Of a DNA stretch of 64,000 bases, positions 7,818 through 16,869 are shown one piece after another. How positions within the stretch are numbered: position 1 is the stretch's first letter; each line of letters opens with the position of its first letter. The notes under the pieces are model-generated. The model had not been told where the DNA came from. It did no database searches and saw nothing but the letters and a program-made list of their open reading frames with translations. This stretch comes from CAVWSM01 sp963757805 (GTDB lineage: Bacteria; Actinomycetota; Actinomycetes; Jiangellales; Jiangellaceae). The translations under genes were made by a program, and so were the position numbers. The stretch is taken from assembly GCA_963757805.1 (NCBI GenBank), contig CAVWSM010000023.1, positions 124,001 through 188,000 of the forward strand. The letters are read 5' to 3'.

Positions 7818-10148
7818 CTACGCGGTCGTCACCTGCGACGGCGTGTCCGCGGATGCCTCGATCGCAATCGGCCGACGCTTGCTGACGACGACGGCAGCGA
7901 CGATCACGAGGGTGGCGACGATCGCGATCGTGTAACGCAGCGCCGTGTTGGACGAGTCGCCGATCGTCATTGTCACCACGGCGGGCGCGATGAGCACGGA
8001 GACGAGGTTCATCACCTTGATCAACGGGTTGATGGCCGGGCCGGCGGTGTCCTTGAACGGGTCTCCGACGGTGTCGCCGATGACTGTCGCGGCGTGAGCC
8101 TCAGAGCCCTTGCCGCCATAGTTGCCGTCCTCGACCAGCTTCTTGGAGTTGTCCCAGGCACCGCCGGAGTTGGCCAGGAACACGGCCATGAGAGTGCCGG
8201 TCGCGATGGCGCCGCCCAGATATCCGGCAAGCGGCCCCACGCCCAGACCGAAGCCCACCGCAATGGGCGCCAGTGCGGCCAGCAGGCCGGGCGTGGCCAG
8301 CTCGCGCAGCGAGTCACGGGTCACGATGTCGACGACGCGGCCGTACTCGGGCTTGGTGGTCCCCTCCATGATCCCGGGGTTCTCGCGGAACTGGCGACGA
8401 ACCTCGAACACCACGGCACCTGCGGCCCGACCCACTGCGCTGATCGCGAGACCGGAGAAGAGGAACACGACCGACGCGCCGATGAGGACACCGACAAGGG
8501 TGTTGGGTGACACGATCTCGTCGACGAACGACGCCTGGATGCTGGAGCTGGCCGAGGTCAGGCTCTCGCCCACCTCGCCCAACGCGGTGGTGATCGCGTC
8601 GGTGTAGGAGCCGAACAGCGCCGTCGCCGCGAGCACCGCAGTCGCGATGGCGATGCCCTTGGTGATTGCCTTGGTCGTGTTGCCGACAGCGTCGAGCTCG
8701 GTGAGGATGCGCGCGCCATCGCCATGCACGTCGCCAGACATCTCCGCGATGCCCTGCGCGTTGTCCGAGACGGGGCCGAAGGTGTCCATCGCGACGATCA
8801 CGCCGACGGTGGTGAGCAGGCCGCAGCCCGCGAGGGCGATGAGGAAGAGCGACAGAATGATCGAGCCGCCGCCCAGCAGGAACACGCCGAACACTGCGGA
8901 GCCGATGACGAGCGCCGTGTAGACGGCCGACTCGAGTCCGAGCGCCATGCCGGACAGCACGACCGTCGCCGGCCCAGTGAGCGAGGTCTTGGCGACGTCA
9001 CGCACCGGACGCTTGTCAGTGCCGGTGAAGTAGCCGGTCAGCCACAGGATGATGCCGGCAAGGATGATGCCGATCGCCACGGCGACCGAAGCGAGCAGAC
9101 GCGGGTCCTTGTCGATGGCGGCGATGTCGGCACTGATGCCGTCGAGCTCGGCGAACGTGTCAGGAAGGAACGAGTAGGCCGCGATCGCGCACAGCACCGC
9201 GGACACGATTGCGGACGCGTAGAACGACCGGTTGATCGTGACGAGGCCGTTCTCGCCGGGCCGCGGACGCGTCAGGTAGATGCCCAGCACTGCGGTCAGC
9301 GCGCCGAGCGCCGGCACGATCAGCGGGAAGACGAGGCCGTCGGCGCCGAACGCGGTCTTGCCGAGGATGAGCGCGGCCACGAGCATCACGGCGTACGACT
9401 CGAAGAGGTCGGCGGCCATGCCGGCGCAGTCGCCGACGTTGTCACCGACGTTGTCCGCGATCGTGGCGGCGTTGCGGGGGTCGTCCTCGGGAATGCCCTG
9501 CTCGACCTTGCCGACCAGATCGGCGCCGACGTCGGCTGCCTTGGTGAAGATGCCGCCACCGACACGCATGAACATCGCGAGAAGTGCGGCACCGAAACCG
9601 AAGCCCTCGAGCACGCTCGGCGCGTCGGCGCGGTAGAGCAGCACGACAAGCGCCGCACCGAGCAGGCCAAGGCCGACGGTCGCCATGCCGACCGCGCCGC
9701 CGGTGCGGAACGCGATGCGCATCGCAGGGTCGCGGCCCTCGTCCCGGGCGGCGGCGGCGACACGGACGTTGGCGCGCACCGCGAGCGACATGCCGAAGTA
9801 GCCGATCGCCGCCGAGAACGCCGCGCCGAAGACGAACGCAATCGAGCGCCCGACCCGTACGTCGGCGTCGCCGGGCAGGAAGAAGAGCAGTACGAAGACC
9901 AGCGCCACGAAGATCGCCAGCGTGCGGAACTGCCGGTTGAGGTAGGCCGCGGCCCCCTCCTGCACGGCCCGCGCGATCTCCTTCATGCGCTCGGTGCCAT
10001 CCTTGGCGGCCAGCACCTCTCGCCGGAACATGCTCGCCATCACCAGCGCGGCAACTGCGACGAGCGCAACCACCACGACATAGCTGAGGTTGCTCCCAGA
10101 GAGCGAGACCGCCGGGCCGCTCTCCGCGGCTCGGTAGAGCTCGGTCAT
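7818..10148 (-). CDS. hppA: K+-independent membrane proton-pumping pyrophosphatase
   Basis: This integral membrane enzyme couples PPi hydrolysis to proton export. It has the family signature FTKAADVGADLVGKVEQGIPEDDPRN cut by the hydrophobic core, plus ADNVGDNVGDCAGM, and a C-terminal acidic GDTVGDPFKDTAGPAINPLIK. The segment GNTTKAITKG has Lys and Thr at the positions where K+-dependent enzymes carry Ala and Gly, so K+ independence is expected from family knowledge. About 776 residues with roughly 16 helices. I choose ATG 10148 because GAGGAGG lies 5 nt upstream; an in-frame extension to 10226 lacks such a site. The gene stands alone. Confidence 0.95.
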   Translation of the reverse strand: MTELYRAAESGPAVSLSGSNLSYVVVVALVAVAALVMASMFRREVLAAKDGTERMKEIARAVQEGAAAYLNRQFRTLAIFVALVFVLLFFLPGDADVRVGRSIAFVFGAAFSAAIGYFGMSLAVRANVRVAAAARDEGRDPAMRIAFRTGGAVGMATVGLGLLGAALVVLLYRADAPSVLEGFGFGAALLAMFMRVGGGIFTKAADVGADLVGKVEQGIPEDDPRNAATIADNVGDNVGDCAGMAADLFESYAVMLVAALILGKTAFGADGLVFPLIVPALGALTAVLGIYLTRPRPGENGLVTINRSFYASAIVSAVLCAIAAYSFLPDTFAELDGISADIAAIDKDPRLLASVAVAIGIILAGIILWLTGYFTGTDKRPVRDVAKTSLTGPATVVLSGMALGLESAVYTALVIGSAVFGVFLLGGGSIILSLFLIALAGCGLLTTVGVIVAMDTFGPVSDNAQGIAEMSGDVHGDGARILTELDAVGNTTKAITKGIAIATAVLAATALFGSYTDAITTALGEVGESLTSASSSIQASFVDEIVSPNTLVGVLIGASVVFLFSGLAISAVGRAAGAVVFEVRRQFRENPGIMEGTTKPEYGRVVDIVTRDSLRELATPGLLAALAPIAVGFGLGVGPLAGYLGGAIATGTLMAVFLANSGGAWDNSKKLVEDGNYGGKGSEAHAATVIGDTVGDPFKDTAGPAINPLIKVMNLVSVLIAPAVVTMTIGDSSNTALRYTIAIVATLVIVAAVVVSKRRPIAIEASADTPSQVTTA

Positions 10149-10351
10149 ACGTCCTCCTCGACGTGGCCCGAGGGCCGAAACCCGATAGGCAGGCGCGCCG
10201 ACGAATGGGTCGGTCACGCCCCCCAACGGGGTCTATGTGGTCTGTGACGGAACGGGCGACCCACCCCGCCGGAGGCATCGGTGGACCCGGATGGGGGGCC
10301 ACTCTACGAGATGGGCATCACACCATGGGAATCCGGGTGGTGTGGCAACGG

Positions 10352-10810
10352 TCACGTCCGGCGGGGTTCGAAGGTCGCCGCGACCCAGAGCAGCCCCAGG
10401 CGCACGCCCTGCGGGCCGGTCCGCACGTCCACGTCGTGCGCCAGCTCGCCCAGCAGGGCGAGCACGGAGCCGACGGGCAGGGGCTCGGGCGACGGGTCGG
10501 TCAAGGCACTGTCCACGGCCGCGAGATGCCGCGCGGCCTCGTGGCCGGTCGCCTCGGCTAGCGGCTCACGCGCCCCCGTCGTCAGGGTCACGGCGAGCCC
10601 GTCGTCGTCCTGGATCTCCAGGCGTATGCGGGTCCCCGAGGCCTCGTCACTTATTCGCAGCAACAGGCCGCAGGCCTCGCCCACTGCCAGCCGTACGGCC
10701 TCAAGGGTCTCGTCAGGCAGCCCCGACTGGCGGGCGACCGCGGCGGCCACCTGCCGCGCAGTCCGGACGTGTGCGGCGTCGGACGGGATCGTGAGCTCAA
10801 CCGCGGCCAC
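10352..10810 (-). CDS. BldG-partner ATP-binding anti-sigma regulatory factor
   Basis: A small (152 aa) GHKL/HATPase-like protein. It contains VRTARQVAAAVARQSGL followed by VRLAVGEACGLLLRI, where RsbW/SpoIIAB proteins have the N-box. The usual Asn is absent, but the same AVGEAC form occurs in the Streptomyces protein encoded beside bldG (SCO3548-like), so this is a family trait. It is expected to bind the STAS antagonist encoded just upstream. I start at GTG 10810, ten bases after the bldG stop; ATG 10855 would overlap bldG by 35 nt. A weak inverted repeat lies downstream near 10318-10345. Confidence 0.75.
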   Translation of the reverse strand: MAAVELTIPSDAAHVRTARQVAAAVARQSGLPDETLEAVRLAVGEACGLLLRISDEASGTRIRLEIQDDDGLAVTLTTGAREPLAEATGHEAARHLAAVDSALTDPSPEPLPVGSVLALLGELAHDVDVRTGPQGVRLGLLWVAATFEPRRT

Positions 10811-10820
10811 GGGGGCGACG

Positions 10821-11159
10821 CTAGGCCGCCGAGACGGCCTCGTCGACCGAGGCATGGATAGGGAACACCTTGGTCAGTCCCGTGATGCGGAAGATCTTGA
10901 GGATGCGCTCCTGCGTGCAGACCAATCGAAGCGACCCTTCACGACTCTTCACTCGCTTGAGTCCGCCGACGAGAACACCGAGGCCGGTGGAGTCGAGGAA
11001 CTCGACGCGCTCCATGTTGACCACAATGTCGATGTGGCCTGAATCAACCAGTGTGACGAGCTGCTCGCGCAGCTTGGGCGCTGTGTAGACATCGACTTCG
11101 CCCGCGACATCGACCACGGTGCGGCCGTTCCGCTCGTGGCTGGTCAGCGTGAGATCCAC
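10821..11159 (-). CDS. bldG: STAS-domain anti-sigma factor antagonist, BldG-like
   Basis: This 112-residue single STAS domain protein matches BldG along its length: GEVDVYTAPKLREQL, then FLDSTGLGVLVGGLKRV with the phospho-acceptor serine at residue 57, and ERILKIFRITGLTKVFPIH. BldG-type proteins are phosphorylated by anti-sigma kinases and, when unphosphorylated, release alternative sigma factors; in Streptomyces BldG is needed for differentiation. GTG start preceded by GGAGG. It is followed by an ATP-binding partner gene and is divergent from the helicase gene, the same order as in Streptomyces. Confidence 0.93.
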   Translation of the reverse strand: MDLTLTSHERNGRTVVDVAGEVDVYTAPKLREQLVTLVDSGHIDIVVNMERVEFLDSTGLGVLVGGLKRVKSREGSLRLVCTQERILKIFRITGLTKVFPIHASVDEAVSAA

Positions 11160-11247
11160 GAGAGATCCTCCACGGTTGCAGTATGTGTTGGGCGGTTTAC
11201 CCCTGGTGCATTCAACCATCGTCCGGGGTGTTTGCGAGACTGCCCTC

Positions 11248-13551
11248 GTGCCGCAGCTTGCCAGTCTGCTCCCCTCCGTATGGCGGGCTGACCGGGTCAC
11301 CCACGTCGAGCAGCTGCCGGTGCGTGAGGCGCGCACCTGCGACTGGCCGGCATGGGCCAGCCCGGGCGTCATCGATGCGTTCGCGACGCACGGGATCGTC
11401 TCGCCGTGGGTGCACCAGGTGGCAACCGCCGAGCAGGCGTGGGCCGGCCGACATGTCGTCGTGGCGACGGGCACGGCGTCTGGCAAGTCGGTCGGCTACT
11501 TGCTGCCAGCACTCACGGCGCTGACCAGCGGCCGGCCAGGTCGAGAGCCGACCGTCCTCTACATCGCGCCGACCAAGGCGCTGGCCGCCGACCAGCTGCG
11601 GCTACTCGCCGGTATGGATCTCCCCGGCCTGCGGGCCACAACGCTCGACGGAGACTCGCCCGCCGAGGAGCGCGACTGGGCGCGTGCGCACGGGACCTAC
11701 TTGCTGACCAACCCAGACATGCTGCACCGATCGGTGCTACCGCGACACCAGCGGTGGGTGTCGTTCCTACGACGGCTGCGATTCGTGGTCGTCGACGAGT
11801 GCCACGTCTACCGAGGTGTGTTCGGCTCACACGTGTCGCACGTGTTGCGTCGGCTCCGGCGGCTGGCGCGGTCCTACGGCTCCGACCCGGTGTTCATTCT
11901 CGCGTCGGCAACGTCGGCCGATCCGGCGGAGTCGGCTGCCCGGCTGCTCGGCGCTCCTGTGGTGGCGGTGACCGAGGACTCGTCGCCGCACGGGGGCGGG
12001 GACTTCGTGCTCTGGGAGCCACCGCTCAGCGCGGTCCGGGGCGAGCACGGGGCACCAGTTCGGCGGTCGGCGACCGCGGAAACCGCCGCCCTCCTGGCCG
12101 ACCTTGTCGCGAGCAAGGTGCGGACACTGGCCTTCGTTCGGTCGCGACGCGCTGCCGAGACGGTCGCTCTGCTCGCCCGCGACGGCGTGGATCGAGCGGT
12201 GCCGGGTCTGGGCGCTGCGGTCGCGGCCTACCGCGGAGGTTACTTGCCCTATGAGCGGCGCGACCTGGAGGCTGCGCTGCATCGCGGAGATCTGGTCGGC
12301 GTCGCGGCGACCAACGCCCTGGAGCTGGGCGTTGACATCTCCGGGCTCGATGCCGTGCTCCTGGCGGGCTGGCCGGGCACGCGCGCGTCGCTCTGGCAGC
12401 AGGCGGGGCGGGCGGGCCGCGCGCAACAACCCGCCCTGGTCGTCTTCGTCGCGCGGGACGATCCGCTGGACACCTATGTCGTGCACCACCCGGAGGCGAT
12501 CTTCGGTCGCAGCGTCGAGGCCACCGTGCTCGACCCTGACAACCCCTACGTCCTCGCTCCCCATCTGTGCGCTGCAGCGCAGGAACGAGCGCTGACGGCC
12601 GATGATCTGGCGGAGTTCGGCCCGGCCGCGGCCGATGTGGCCGACAGTCTGGTGCAACGCCGCCTCCTGCGACGACGAGCGGGCGGCCTGTACTGGACGC
12701 AGCGCGACCGGGCGTCCGACCTGGCCGACTTGCGCGGCACCGGGGGGCCACCCGTCCGACTCGTCGAGATCGGCACCGGTCGGCTGATCGGCACCGTCGA
12801 CGCCGCCTCGGCACCGATGACGATCCACGAAGGCGCGGCCTACGTGCACCAAGGCGAGACCTATCGCGTCGAGGAGCTCGACCTTGACGACGCGGTGGCT
12901 CTGGTCAAGCCGTGGGTGCCGGACCACACCACCCACGCCCGTGAGTTGAGCGACGTCCGCATCCTGTCCGAGTCGCAAGCGACGACCTGGGGGGATGCGC
13001 GGCTCGCGTTCGGCGCGGTTCAGGTCACCAGTCAGGTCGTCGGATATCTCAAGCGCGCGCTCGGGTCCGGGGAGATCCTCGGCGACGTGCCGCTCGATCT
13101 GCCCGAGCGCACACTGCAGACGAAGGCCGTCTGGTGGACCGTCAGCGAAGAGCAGCTGGCAACGGCCCAGCTGGACCCGGCAGACGTCCCCGGCGCGGCA
13201 CACGCGGCCGAGCACGCGTCTATCGGCCTGCTCCCACTCTTTGCCACGTGCGACCGCTGGGACATCGGAGGCCTCTCGACCGCTTGGCATCCCGACACGG
13301 GCCTGGCCACGGTGTTCGTCCATGACGGTCATCCCGGCGGGGCCGGCTTTGCCGAGCGCGGTTTCGCCGCCGCGGTGCCTTGGCTGCAGGCCACGCGTGA
13401 GGCAATCGCCGCGTGCGAGTGCGCCGCTGGCTGTCCGTCCTGTGTGCAATCGCCGAAGTGCGGTAATGGCAACGAACCGCTGGACAAGAATGGGGCCGTT
13501 CGACTGCTCGACGTCCTGCTGGCCGGCCGTCCCGGAGCCGGGCAGGCTTGA
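11248..13551 (+). CDS. DECH-box superfamily 2 helicase with C-terminal zinc-binding MZB domain
   Basis: A 767-residue ATP-dependent helicase related to MrfA/Rv3649 (Lhr-like/Hrq1 group). Visible motifs are Walker A ATGTASGKS, Walker B VVDECH, motif III SATSADP, the second RecA domain with ALELGVDISGLD, and motif VI QQAGRAGRAQQ. The C-terminus carries four cysteines in CECAAGCPSCVQSPKCGN, the DUF1998/MZB zinc site. MrfA-type enzymes act in repair of mitomycin and alkylation damage. Start at GTG 11248 follows a GAGACT box by 6 nt, so it is probably leaderless; longer in-frame starts lie upstream. It is divergent from bldG. Confidence 0.9.
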   Translation: MPQLASLLPSVWRADRVTHVEQLPVREARTCDWPAWASPGVIDAFATHGIVSPWVHQVATAEQAWAGRHVVVATGTASGKSVGYLLPALTALTSGRPGREPTVLYIAPTKALAADQLRLLAGMDLPGLRATTLDGDSPAEERDWARAHGTYLLTNPDMLHRSVLPRHQRWVSFLRRLRFVVVDECHVYRGVFGSHVSHVLRRLRRLARSYGSDPVFILASATSADPAESAARLLGAPVVAVTEDSSPHGGGDFVLWEPPLSAVRGEHGAPVRRSATAETAALLADLVASKVRTLAFVRSRRAAETVALLARDGVDRAVPGLGAAVAAYRGGYLPYERRDLEAALHRGDLVGVAATNALELGVDISGLDAVLLAGWPGTRASLWQQAGRAGRAQQPALVVFVARDDPLDTYVVHHPEAIFGRSVEATVLDPDNPYVLAPHLCAAAQERALTADDLAEFGPAAADVADSLVQRRLLRRRAGGLYWTQRDRASDLADLRGTGGPPVRLVEIGTGRLIGTVDAASAPMTIHEGAAYVHQGETYRVEELDLDDAVALVKPWVPDHTTHARELSDVRILSESQATTWGDARLAFGAVQVTSQVVGYLKRALGSGEILGDVPLDLPERTLQTKAVWWTVSEEQLATAQLDPADVPGAAHAAEHASIGLLPLFATCDRWDIGGLSTAWHPDTGLATVFVHDGHPGGAGFAERGFAAAVPWLQATREAIAACECAAGCPSCVQSPKCGNGNEPLDKNGAVRLLDVLLAGRPGAGQA

Positions 13552-13575
13552 TCTCGCAGCCGGAAGGAGGTCGCG

Positions 13576-13995
13576 ATGTTGGTCCTGGCGCTCGTGGTCC
13601 TGGCGCTCCTGGTCGTCTTCATGCTCGGCGCGTTGGTCGGATCCGAAGGTTCAGCACAGCTGGACATCTTCGGTGCGCAGATCGACACGACGGTGGCGAG
13701 TGTCCTGATGACCGGCTTCGTCGTCGGGCTATTGACGTTGCTGATGTTGGTCCTTGCCGCGCTCGGCGCAAGGCGAACCCAGCTTCGCCGCAAGCGCCAC
13801 AAGGAATTGCGTCGCCAGGCGGCTGAAGGTCAGGCCGTCGTCGCGGAGCGCGATGCCCTGGCCGAAGACAAGGCGCGGCTAGAGCGCAAAACGCAGGACA
13901 CCGGCAGCGCAGCACCACCGGGAGACGACTCGGGCTCTGGCGAACCGTTCGGTGATCCCTTCGGTAAGGAGCCGCATCGCAAAACACCGCCGTGA
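13576..13995 (+). CDS. LapA-domain-like small membrane protein
   Basis: 139 residues. A first hydrophobic helix (about residues 2-22) and a second (about 46-66) are followed by a basic RRTQLRRKRHKELRR segment and a charged helix likely to form a coiled coil (about 78-105). The tail is disordered and Gly/Ser/Pro-rich. This is the lipopolysaccharide-assembly-protein-A (DUF1049) layout, common as an uncharacterised protein in actinobacteria. GGAAGGAGG precedes the ATG. It lies 24 bp after the helicase gene in the same direction and is probably cotranscribed. Function unknown. Confidence 0.75.
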   Translation: MLVLALVVLALLVVFMLGALVGSEGSAQLDIFGAQIDTTVASVLMTGFVVGLLTLLMLVLAALGARRTQLRRKRHKELRRQAAEGQAVVAERDALAEDKARLERKTQDTGSAAPPGDDSGSGEPFGDPFGKEPHRKTPP

Positions 13996-14076
13996 GCTGC
14001 GTCCACCGCTGAGCCGTGTCGGCCCACCCAGCAATCGCTGGATACGGAGCGAAGGTCCATCGCCGCGGTGACCCGG

Positions 14077-14482
14077 TCAAGGTGCGACCGGAGGGTCGGC
14101 TAGCTCGCTCGTCAGCCCGGCGCGCGCGCGTCGAGTGGCACCGGCGATCGACGGCGGAGGCCCAGCCAGGCGTGTCAACGTGCACCTCGATCTCAACCGC
14201 CGTGCCGTCGAGGCGACAGCTCGCCAGTCGAGCCTCGTTGGCGAGCGCGACGCGGCCGGCCGCCGTGCACGGGTCGCCCTGCGCACCGAGGAGAGCCTGC
14301 GCGGCGGCCAGCGCGGCCAGGTCGGCTGCCACGGCGGCGCGATGCCGAGTAGCAACCAGCACCGCGCCAGCCATGACCACAGCCGTCACGGCAAGCAGCA
14401 AGGGCATCACGGCGATGACGAGGATCGTGCCCGAGCCGTGCTCGGCCCGGCACCGACGATCGACTGCGGCGGCGCGGATCAT
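14077..14482 (-). pseudogene. TadE-like protein of the helicase/secretion neighbourhood, frameshifted
   Basis: The N-terminus (GSGTILVIAVMPLLLAVTAVVMAG, one membrane helix, then AVAADLAALAAAQAL) is that of the small TadE-like protein of actinobacterial Tad loci (Rv3654c-like). The frame is correct up to EVHVDTPGWASA. The expected family ending IAGATRRARAGLTSELAD then appears in another frame and stops at 14077. The 406-nt span equals 135 codons plus one base, consistent with one inserted base near 14145-14155. Without it the protein would have 134 residues. Read straight on, the frame runs antisense through the LapA-like gene. It overlaps tadE by 4 bp. Confidence 0.75.
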
Positions 14483-14907
14483 CGATCCGGATCCATGCCG
14501 CCGAGTGCTCCCGTCTCTGGCAAGGCGACAGCCGAGCCAGTCACTGTCATCGCGGGCAGCAGTGTGGCCAAGGGGCCAGGTGCGTTGACCCGCGCAGTCA
14601 CAACGGCGCGCACGGTGTCACCGCTCGAGACGTCGACGACCGACCCTCCGGGCGCAACCTTCGCCGCCAGAGCTCGTACCGCGCTGGCATCGTCGCCTCT
14701 GGCCGCTGCCCGGACTGCCTCTCGCGCGGCGTCTGCACATCGCACGTGCGCACCAAGCACAGCGATCAGCCACACGAGCGCGGCGGCAACGAGGATGAGG
14801 GCCGGGAGGGCGACAGCTATCTCGGCGGTCACCGAACCGTGGTCGTGGTGGCGCCGGCGTGGGTGCCGACGCCACCGAATCACGACCGCCGGAGGCCAGC
14901 GCGTCAT
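14479..14907 (-). CDS. TadE-family pilus assembly protein
   Basis: A 142-residue pseudopilin-like protein: a basic N-terminus rich in Arg/His, then GSVTAEIAVALPALILVAAALVWLI, where Gly-Ser precedes the hydrophobic pilin helix with a conserved glutamate at position +5. The remainder is a periplasmic/extracellular domain. TadE proteins are minor pilins processed by a prepilin peptidase. The start overlaps the pilin stop by 4 bp and its end overlaps the TadE-like gene by 4 bp, so it is translationally coupled within the Tad operon. Confidence 0.85.
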   Translation of the reverse strand: MTRWPPAVVIRWRRHPRRRHHDHGSVTAEIAVALPALILVAAALVWLIAVLGAHVRCADAAREAVRAAARGDDASAVRALAAKVAPGGSVVDVSSGDTVRAVVTARVNAPGPLATLLPAMTVTGSAVALPETGALGGMDPDR

Positions 14908-15095
14908 CCCAGGAACGGCGCGAACGCCCGCTTGACCACGTCAGTGAGCATCTTCATCGTCGAGTCGCTGGACAGCAGCTTGATCAGCAGCCCGCCGAAG
15001 GCGCACGCCGCGATCGTGCCCACCGCGTATTCCGCCGTGGTCATCCCCGCCTCATCGCGACGGTCCGCCCAGAGTCGGCGCAGGGCTCGTGTCAT
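14904..15095 (-). CDS. Flp/DUF4244-family major pilin candidate
   Basis: 63 residues: a charged leader MTRALRRLWADRRDEAG, then the mature start MTTAEYAVGTIAACAFGGLLIKLL. The G/M junction followed by T-T-A-E-Y is the Flp prepilin cleavage site, with Glu at position 5 and the adjacent Tyr. DUF4244 proteins are the likely major subunit of actinobacterial Tad pili. AAGGGAGAC lies just upstream of the ATG. No prepilin peptidase gene is present in this window, so processing must be done by a gene elsewhere. Confidence 0.85.
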   Translation of the reverse strand: MTRALRRLWADRRDEAGMTTAEYAVGTIAACAFGGLLIKLLSSDSTMKMLTDVVKRAFAPFLG

Positions 15096-15340
15096 GCATG
15101 TCTCCCTTGCCGGCAGCCGGCCGGTGCGGGCCCTCACGGGAGAGGACTGCTTGCAGCCTGCAAGCGTCGGTGCGGGTATGGGAGCCCGTGGAGCGCTTCT
15201 GGGGACAACGCTCCCGTCCATCGGACCCATGTGGACGACGAGCAAGTTCACGCCCGTGCCACCACGACGGGTCCCGACGACGCGCGGAGTCACATCAGCA
15301 CCGCACGGCGGGCTGGCGGCGCAATTCGCGGCGGCGCAAG
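15096..15340 (-). other. 245-bp intergenic gap inside the Tad operon, upstream of the pilin gene
   Basis: All other neighbours in this operon overlap or nearly abut, but 245 bp separate tadC from the pilin gene. I see no open frame with family features here. The gap plausibly holds a separate promoter or processing site that lets the pilin be made in excess. A CTGCTTGCAGCCTGCAAGC inverted repeat (TTGCAG/CTGCAA) lies at about 15149-15168. Confidence 0.4.
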
Positions 15341-16066
15341 TCACGGCAGCACAGCCACGGCTGCCGAAGCGACGAAGGGGACAACGCCGACGACCACGAA
15401 AGCGGGGAGAAAGCACAGTCCGAGCGGTAGCGCCGCACGCGGGCCCAGGGACCGGACCCGCGCCTGCGCCGCCCACCTTGCCGCGGCGGCCGCGTCCGCG
15501 CTGAGGGCAGTCAGCGCCCGCGCGGGACTCGTGCCCGTGGTCTCGGATCGGACGATTGTCCGGCCTAACCGCGCGACTCCAGCTTCGTTCGTCAGTGGCT
15601 GCCAGGCCTGGTCCGGCGCCGCGCCGACTGCGGCAGCGGCGGCGCAGTCGAGCAACCTCCGGCCCAGCGGCCCACCCACGGCGTGGCCGACAGACTCTGC
15701 GGCACCGCTGACCGACGCGCCAGCTTGCACGACCGCCGCAAGCAGCGACGCCGCGAGGGGCAGGTCCGCGGCGAGTCGCTCCCGCGCGGCGCGAACGGCG
15801 GCCGGCTCGAGACGAGCGAGCAACCGATGGACCACCAGGGCTGCCACGCACCCGACGGCTAGCCCGACGATGCCCTCGATCAGGAAGGCAACAGTGGCTC
15901 CCGCCAACAGGGCGACGCCGGTGTCGCGGCGGGCGCTGCGCCCAACGGCGTCCCGCACAGGAGGATCGCCCCTCAAACCTAGGACCCGAGCCACGCGCGC
16001 CCGCCGATTGGCGGGCCACGCCAGCCAGACCGCAGCCGCCACGAGGACAGCCGCGAACGAACTCAC
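15341..16066 (-). CDS. tadC: TadC-like type II secretion F-family membrane protein
   Basis: 241 residues with hydrophobic segments at about 2-20, 50-85 and 205-238. The T2SSF domain lies between: RLAADLPLAASLLAAVVQAGASVSGAAESV, then GPLGRRLLDCAAAAAVGAAPDQAW and FVARLG-like RLGRTIVRSETTGTSPARAL. TadC pairs with TadB to form the inner-membrane platform for Tad pilus assembly. It corresponds in position to Rv3657c. GTG start overlaps the tadB stop by 4 bp. Confidence 0.85.
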   Translation of the reverse strand: MSSFAAVLVAAAVWLAWPANRRARVARVLGLRGDPPVRDAVGRSARRDTGVALLAGATVAFLIEGIVGLAVGCVAALVVHRLLARLEPAAVRAARERLAADLPLAASLLAAVVQAGASVSGAAESVGHAVGGPLGRRLLDCAAAAAVGAAPDQAWQPLTNEAGVARLGRTIVRSETTGTSPARALTALSADAAAAARWAAQARVRSLGPRAALPLGLCFLPAFVVVGVVPFVASAAVAVLP

Positions 16067-16869
16067 GTGGCGCCCGCGACAGGCAGGGAGGCAGCGCGGC
16101 TGAGCCGGTCGACCCAGAACAGCCCCACCACGGACAGGAGAACTCCGACGGCGAGGCAGCCGGCGCCTGCGGGCGTGTGGAAGAGGAAGCCGACCGGGTC
16201 ACCGCCTACGCCGGCTCCCAGCAGCAACGGAACCGCAGGGAGCAGCGCGAGCAGTGCCGCGGTCGTCTGGACCGCGGCGAGCTCGGTCTGGGCCTCCCCC
16301 GCAGCGGCCAGGCGATCTCGCAGCACAGCGAGAACCTGATCGACCGCATCGGCGAGGCTGGCCCCGCCCCGCTCCGAGACGAGCCAAGCCGCCGCGACCG
16401 CCGACCAGCCTTCGCCCCCGGGCAGTCGGCCCGCCTCGCGTAGCGCACCGACCACATCCCCGCCGATCTGCGCCGCGCGGCTCGCGGCGACGACGTCAGG
16501 CTGCTCTGTCGCCGCCGCGGCCAGCGCTTCGGCAGGGCCGAGCCCGGCACGCAAGGTCACACTCAGCACGCGGCAGGCATCGGCAGTGCCGGCTCGACGC
16601 TGCGCCGCTTCCCTGGACCTCAGCATGACTCGCCGCCGCCAGCCGGCGACGACAGCGATGCACCCGCCCAGCGCCGCCGCGACCGGCCCTGCGAGCAGTG
16701 CCCCGAGGGCCACCAACATCACGCCCAGCGCGCCGACCGACCGCCCAATGGGCAGGGTCGGATGGCGAGCCTTCGCCGTGCCTGGTCGAGTGCGACCCAG
16801 CCCCGGCCGGGCAGCCGGCATGAGCATTGCGGCCAACGCCGCCGCGGCCACGGCTAGCAGTTCGCTCAC
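16063..16869 (-). CDS. tadB: TadB-like type II secretion F-family membrane protein
   Basis: 268 residues with N-terminal helices, then a cytoplasmic T2SSF domain (RVLSVTLRAGLGPAEALAAAATEQP, then SERGGASLADAVDQVLAVLRDRLAAAGEAQTELAAVQ, both shortened here to key parts) and two C-terminal helices. It is the platform partner of TadC. It overlaps tadA upstream and tadC downstream by 4 bp each, so the three are translationally coupled. Corresponds in position to Rv3658c. Confidence 0.85.
   Translation of the reverse strand: MSELLAVAAAALAAMLMPAARPGLGRTRPGTAKARHPTLPIGRSVGALGVMLVALGALLAGPVAAALGGCIAVVAGWRRRVMLRSREAAQRRAGTADACRVLSVTLRAGLGPAEALAAAATEQPDVVAASRAAQIGGDVVGALREAGRLPGGEGWSAVAAAWLVSERGGASLADAVDQVLAVLRDRLAAAGEAQTELAAVQTTAALLALLPAVPLLLGAGVGGDPVGFLFHTPAGAGCLAVGVLLSVVGLFWVDRLSRAASLPVAGAT

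Noticed and set aside
8724..10247. Long open frame on the plus strand opposite hppA
   Set aside because: High-GC antisense shadow; composition is Arg/Glu/His-rich, with no family motifs and no ribosome site.
10352..10810. Inactivated kinase because the N-box Asn is missing
   Set aside because: The same AVGEAC form occurs in the Streptomyces bldG neighbour, so it is a family trait.
11160..11247. SigB-type promoter (GGGTAA on minus) before bldG
   Set aside because: No -35-like element at the proper spacing; a GGGTAA word alone is too common.
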